Source: Larix sibirica (taxonomy: Eukaryota > Streptophyta > Pinopsida > Pinales > Pinaceae). From it: 22,666 nucleotides of DNA. The notes under the pieces were generated by a model that was not told the origin of the DNA, did no database searches, and saw nothing but the letters and a program-made list of their open reading frames with translations. Every line of letters starts with the position of its first letter. Within the stretch, counting starts at the first letter, position 1. A program made the position numbers and the translations under genes. Where the stretch lies: positions 1 through 22,666 of the forward strand of contig NWUY0300030335.1 of the NCBI GenBank assembly GCA_004151065.3, in the 5' to 3' direction. Positions 18,926 through 22,666 of this stretch are shown in pieces.

Positions 18926-19325
18926 TTTCAGATCAGAATTAGAGAGGATGAAGATGAGTTAATATGGTCTAGGAACCTTGTAAGGGGGATATATAATCCT
19001 CAATTGGGATACAACGTGTTGAGAGAAGCATAATACATTCAAGAATTGAGGTGGCAGAATAAAGGAAACTAGAAGTTCAAATGTCGCTAAAAGTGAAACC
19101 TTTTATGTGGTTGAATATTAATAATAGAGTCCCCACATGGGATTTTATACAAAGGAGGGACTGGAAGGGACCAAAATATGTTCTCTATGCAAGGTAAGTG
19201 ATGAAGACACTTCTCATATGCGTATCCATTACAATTATGCTAAAGTTGTGGGGAAGAAAATTGTTTACATAGCAGGTATAGATATAATATGGGAACATAT
19301 TGGACCGGTTGGCCATTGTGCATAG
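18925..19325 (+). pseudogene. LINE zf-RVT unit, first copy
   Basis: QIRIREDEDELIWSRN and GIYNPQLGYNVL (about 18930-19025) introduce the unit. After frame changes come LKVKPFMWLNINNRVPTW and then, in the frame from 19137, TKICSLCKVSDEDTSHMRIH followed by YNYAKVV. This is the zinc-binding reverse-transcriptase zf-RVT pattern C-X2-C-X8-H-X4-C. The final Cys is Tyr (TAT), so the finger is broken. A second copy of the whole unit follows immediately. Confidence 0.75.
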
Positions 19326-19349
19326 TTATTGGATGGTTTCATGGATGAG

Positions 19350-19745
19350 CTTAAAATATCCCATATTAGAATTAAACAAGAGGAAGATGAATTGGTGTGG
19401 ATCTTCAACAACTTGGGAGGATCCTATTTGGCCCACCTAGGATATATGTCCACAGTATTAGGGGAAGGGAGAGTGATCCTATGGTGGTGGAGGAAGTTGT
19501 GGAAGGTGGAAGCTACTCCCACATGTGTCCTATTCCTATGGATGTTGTTGAACAAGAAAGTCCTGACTTGGGATAGAATGTAGAAATGGAACAAATATGG
19601 GCCGAGTATTTGCATGCTATGTCGAGGGGATGAGGAAACAAGTGAACACTTGTTTTTAAGATGTGATTATACCAAGAAATTATGGAGGGAAATTGAAAAT
19701 CAATTAAGCTTATAAGAGCTTTGGGAACTGTAATGGACTGTTTTT
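19350..19745 (+). pseudogene. LINE zf-RVT unit, second copy
   Basis: ISHIRIKQEEDELVWIFNNL then LAHLGYMS parallels the start of the first copy. FLWMLLNKKVLTWDRM, a stop at 19580, then GPSICMLCRGDEETSEHLF with LRC give an intact C-X2-C-X8-H-X4-C finger (Cys at 19611 and 19620, His at 19647, Cys at 19662), followed by YTKKLWREIENQL. The zf-RVT domain lies between RT and RNase H in plant LINEs and is thought to contact nucleic acid. Better preserved than the first copy. Either a tandem segmental duplication or the truncated 5' end of a second LINE. Confidence 0.82.
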
Positions 19746-19774
19746 CTAAAAAAAATATTGTAGATATCTAAAGG

Positions 19775-20345
19775 TATATTGATCACTTCCTTTCCTCACC
19801 TCATGGGGAATTTGGTCAATGCATAATGAAGCCATATTTGAGGGAAACATGCCTCCTTTAAAAATTCCTACCCAAGTGATTTCTTTCCTCCATAACTACA
19901 ACCAAGCAATGCCTAAGATTAAAGTATGGGTGGTGGGGGCCTTGAGAATTAAAAAATATGAAGCATGGAGCTTCTTTGATGGCGTGTTAGGGGTTGGACC
20001 GGTGATGTGGTATTGGTTTTACTTAGTATCTCTAGGATTTACGTTTCTTTCAGGGAAAATCTTCATTGGGGTCGATCTCCAACAACATGGCTAGATTGAC
20101 AATGTGTTTCCAATTTTTAAAGTAGGCTTCAGACTTGGGTTTGAGAAAGATCCACGTTTATGGTGATTTCGCTCTCATCATCGATTGGATGAAGGGAGAA
20201 CAACAAATTATGGATAATGGCTTGTTCCACTTGGATCTCTACATGAAAGAGATTAGCAATCTTTTTCTTCATATTGGTTTTGAGCATGTGTCTCGGGACA
20301 CAATTTAGAGGCCAAATTTCTCTCGAAACAAGCTCTTCATTAGAA
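19775..20345 (+). pseudogene. LINE RNase H domain, first of three
   Basis: LPFLTSWGIWSMHNEAIFEG (about 19786-19845) is the conserved W.IW..RN..IF block that precedes the RNase H in plant LINE ORF2. EAWSFFDG follows, with the first catalytic Asp at 19978-19980. The middle is frameshifted. Then VYGDFALIIDWMKGEQQ carries the second conserved Asp (20164-20166), and HIGFEHVSRDT matches the F.HV.R..N segment, after which the usual LSK motif is decayed. RNase H would remove the RNA template; an extra RNase H domain is characteristic of a group of plant L1 elements. Several frame breaks make it non-functional. Confidence 0.8.
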
Positions 20346-20880
20346 TATAGGGATGCTTCATGTGGATGAATTTCATGAAGGATCTTTAGTCTCTAACAAG
20401 TCATATAAATTCTAAAAATTTCTTGTATGATTAAGTCTACCAAAACTTATAATTTTTTTTTTTGCGGAAAGGGTAGTTGCTTTGATTAGTTATCGTTGAG
20501 GGGATCTTTTGTGTATTACCGTATTGGGATTTGTAGAAGGGTGTTTATTTGTCAATTGTGCCTTGGCACCTAAGGATTGTATTTTCTATTCTCCTTGAAT
20601 TGAAAGCATGCTTCTTCTTGTTTTCTGGAAATGTGTGTGTGTGTGAAGGGGAAGTCCCAAATGTGGAAAATGCTCTTAAAGATTGGTATAAGAACCCTAT
20701 GTATAAGAACTTAAAGGATTTACCTTTGTTGATGGATGGGGCATATGTCTTAGCCAGAATGTTGGTTTGTTTAATGACAATCAAGTACCTCATGGAGTTT
20801 GTGCAACATAGATTTGGGCTATTTTAAGATATTTATATCAGGAAAAAGAGATAAATCATCAAGGATGTTTCGAAAGGAAA
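20346..20880 (+). other. probable LINE 3' untranslated remnant
   Basis: Lies between the first and second RNase H segments. It starts with a T run (about 20450-20461) and includes (GT)7 at 20632-20645. A 92-codon open frame at 20549-20827 has no recognisable domain, and I see no W.IW..RN block that should precede the next RNase H. It may be the 3' tail of the first LINE, plus decayed lead-in to the second. Confidence 0.4.
20632..20645. repeat. (TG)7 dinucleotide repeat
   Basis: Seven consecutive TG units. Confidence 0.9.
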
Positions 20881-20884
20881 TCAG

Positions 20885-21290
20885 AGAAAATACATTGGGC
20901 TTACTTTGATGGGGTATCTCAAGGTAATCCCCAAATCCTGACAAGCTGTAAGGATTATATATATTTTTAGAAGCTCGCTAGTTTAAATTTAAAGTTGGAT
21001 TGGGAAATAATACAAACAATAAAGTGAAATTCATGGCTTTAAAACTAATCATTCGGGAAGCAATTATGAGTGGTATACAAAGGATACAAATTATGGGTGA
21101 CTCATCACTAGTTATAGATTGGATGAAGGGAAAGAAGGATTATGAAAATATCTTTCTAAGAACATTACTAGAGGAAATCTTAACCATAATAATTCTCTAA
21201 CTAAATTTATTTTTATGCATGTCTACAGACAAAGAAATGGTGTTGGGGAGCTGCTCTCCAAAGAAGGTCTTCTCATAGCCCCTCGGAATT
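20885..21290 (+). pseudogene. LINE RNase H domain, second of three
   Basis: IHWAYFDGVSQGNPQ starts the domain with its first Asp at 20908-20910. A broken stretch follows, then a clean frame from 21000: GNNTNNKVKFMALKLIIREA, IQIMGDSSLVIDWMKGKKDY. The conserved Glu of the usual N..AEF.AL motif is Lys (KVKFMAL). The Asp of GDS is intact (21099-21101). After a stop and frame change, FMHVYRQRNG and ELLSKEGLL match the end of the domain (the usual AD before LSKEGL is changed). This copy belongs to a different insertion, or to the older LINE into which another inserted. Confidence 0.82.
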
Positions 21291-22010
21291 GGCAGAGATG
21301 GTAAAGTGAGGGCAGATTGGCAGGATATGGTCTTAGTCCCTTTGACTGAATTCTTACTTTAGAGAAATAACAAGAGATCCAATTACTACATGTTGTCAAT
21401 TCTCAAAAGAGAGTGGTTTAGTGATTAGTATCTATAAGAGAGAGGAAGCAATTAATGGCAAGGTTTTGTAAGAGACGAGTTGTAGTCTAGAGGTTAGACT
21501 ACCTTAGGGATTTTGAAGATGGTCGAAAAACTAATGAAAAATGTAAATTTTGTTTTAACTTTTAAATTTAAAATTATGAATTTTTTCTTGGAAAAAAATA
21601 ATTCTATAAAAATGATGGGAGTGGGTTCATTATTTAGTTTTTGTTTTATTTGTAACTTGTATGGAAAAAATTATTATATTTAATGATTTTTTCATAATAA
21701 GTATTGGATTTGTATTGTGTGTGTAATATTAGAAGAGTTGCAACTTAGCTATATCAAATTTTATTTTATTAAATGTGTAGACCATTTAATTTCTTGTTGG
21801 TGATGTGGGGTTGATAGATTCATCCATATTTCTCAATTAAATTTAATATGCCTTATATTAATGTATTCACTTGTACTTAATGCAATTTAAAGTAACAAAA
21901 TTTAGAGTATTTGTCTAATCACTTATATTTGACATAGTTAATAACTATAAATTAAATTATCATTAATTAATTTTTGTGGGAGGCTGACTCTATTGAAACC
22001 AACTTAAAAT
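21291..22010. other. A+T-rich non-coding, likely LINE 3' untranslated DNA
   Basis: After the second RNase H the coding signal disappears. The stretch is very A+T rich with several runs of A and T (for example around 21590-21600 and 21660-21690). No domain or boundary is visible. It probably combines the 3' end of the second LINE segment with the insertion site of the third. Confidence 0.45.
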
Positions 22011-22039
22011 CTTGCTTTGTTAATCTCCAGATCTTAAAC

Positions 22040-22666
22040 CTTTGAGATGCATTCCCTTCCTGGTTGTGTGGTTCATCTGGATAGTCAGAAATGCAACAAT
22101 TTTTTAGGACATCCAATATCCAGATTTTTTTTTCATGTCCCAGGTTCTGTCATCTTATAGCTATTTTATTGATCGGGAAAGTAAGCCCAAGGCTAGGATT
22201 TTGAAAGAGATAAAAACTATAGAGGAAGAGATATTTGGGTTTTTTGATGGAGCATGCGAGGACGAGACTAGAACTTGTGGATTGGGAGGAATTTTGTTTC
22301 TTTCAAAGAATGTGTCAATATAATTCAAAGCCAATGGGGGTCCTGGAACCAAGAACAAAGTAGAAGGGTTAGCACTGAGAATTTTATTACAGATTACAAA
22401 AGAGGAACATGTGACTACCCTAAATATCTTCGGAGACTCGGAGCTTTGGATTAAACATATGAGTAAATATCATTGCAATAGGAATCTGTACTTGCAAAAC
22501 ATTGGAAAAAATATGGAATTATTAGCTTCCTCCTTCAGTAGAATCGATTTTAATCATGTTTACTGGGAACAATACGAGGAAGGAGATACATTATCCAAAG
22601 AAGGCTTGATTATCGAAGTTGGAGTATGTTTGATAACTACTAATAGAAATGTACTACAAGAACAAA
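22040..22666 (+). pseudogene. LINE RNase H domain, third and best preserved, runs off edge
   Basis: One frame is readable from about 22042 to the window edge with just two stops (TAG 22105-22107, TAA 22321-22323). It shows PFLVVWFIWIVRNATIF (the W.IW..RN..IF block), then EIFGFFDGACEDETRTCGLG with catalytic Asp at 22246-22248. GTKNKVEGLALRIL keeps the catalytic Glu (22363-22365), IFGDSELWIKHM keeps the Asp (22435-22437), then FNHVYWEQYEEGDTLSKEGL with the last Asp at 22585-22587. All four acidic positions are thus present. The GILFL strand is followed by the TAA stop. The rest of ORF2, if any, is not upstream, so this looks like a 5'-truncated copy beginning near 22000. Confidence 0.87.

Noticed and set aside
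22115-22142. Splice-acceptor-like T-run plus CAG before the third RNase H
   Set aside because: The W.IW..RN..IF block characteristic of LINE ORF2 lies upstream in the same frame, so the sequence is continuous LINE coding rather than an exon start.
19775-22666. Reading the three RNase H domains as one multi-domain host protein
   Set aside because: They are separated by 500-950 bases of non-coding, frame-broken DNA, and two have their own LINE lead-in block, so separate LINE tails explain them better.
1-22666. tRNA, rRNA, CRISPR arrays, bacterial operons or ribosome binding sites
   Set aside because: No cloverleaf-like or conserved rRNA sequence, no regularly spaced repeats with unique spacers, and no Shine-Dalgarno-led gene clusters were seen; the content is typical plant transposon debris.

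Overview
This window looks like intergenic DNA from a large plant nuclear genome. It is strongly A+T rich, and I recognise no host gene, tRNA, rRNA, bacterial operon or CRISPR. Nearly everything recognisable is broken retrotransposon. The LINE family, with an RNase H domain behind the reverse transcriptase and zinc finger, is a plant-type arrangement. That, together with a highly decayed Ty3/gypsy element, suggests a seed plant with an old, repeat-rich genome. A conifer is plausible but not shown.

Layout, left to right. 1-1250: A+T-rich DNA with no assignable gene. About 1285-1653 (minus): an LTR-like sequence that reappears inverted at 5049-5355 (plus). 1654-2600: short tandem repeats. About 2600-4100 (plus): a decayed, unrecognised retroelement-type coding remnant, followed by a polypurine tract at 4101. 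A second polypurine tract at 5035-5047 directly precedes the plus-strand LTR-like copy. About 5370-8790 (minus): a decayed Ty3/gypsy gag-pol in canonical order (Gag with N-terminal coiled coil, CCHC knuckle, protease, reverse transcriptase, RNase H, integrase zinc domain and the start of the integrase core). It is cut off inside integrase where the plus-strand LTR begins. About 8856-9836: non-coding DNA between gag and an upstream minus-strand ORF remnant, perhaps an LTR. 9837-14740 (minus): an unrecognised acidic ORF remnant.

Two single N characters (10238 and 13355) bound a 3116-base block (B) that repeats its left flank (A, 8376-10237) and right flank (C, 13356-14612) at about 6% divergence. 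A and C share an exact 63-base overlap at their N-bounded ends. B also ends in a 63-base exact match to C. This is the signature expected of k-mer contig ends, so the apparent tandem duplication may be an assembly artefact.

About 15480-20400 (plus): a long LINE of the plant L1 type (ORF1 end, endonuclease, reverse transcriptase, zf-RVT, RNase H). Its C-terminal zf-RVT unit is present twice in tandem. Two further RNase H segments lie downstream in the same orientation (about 20885-21290 and 22040-22666), giving three LINE RNase H domains within about 2.9 kb. The third is the best preserved and runs off the right edge. None of these elements looks autonomous: catalytic and metal-binding residues are lost, often by changes consistent with G-to-A on the coding strand.
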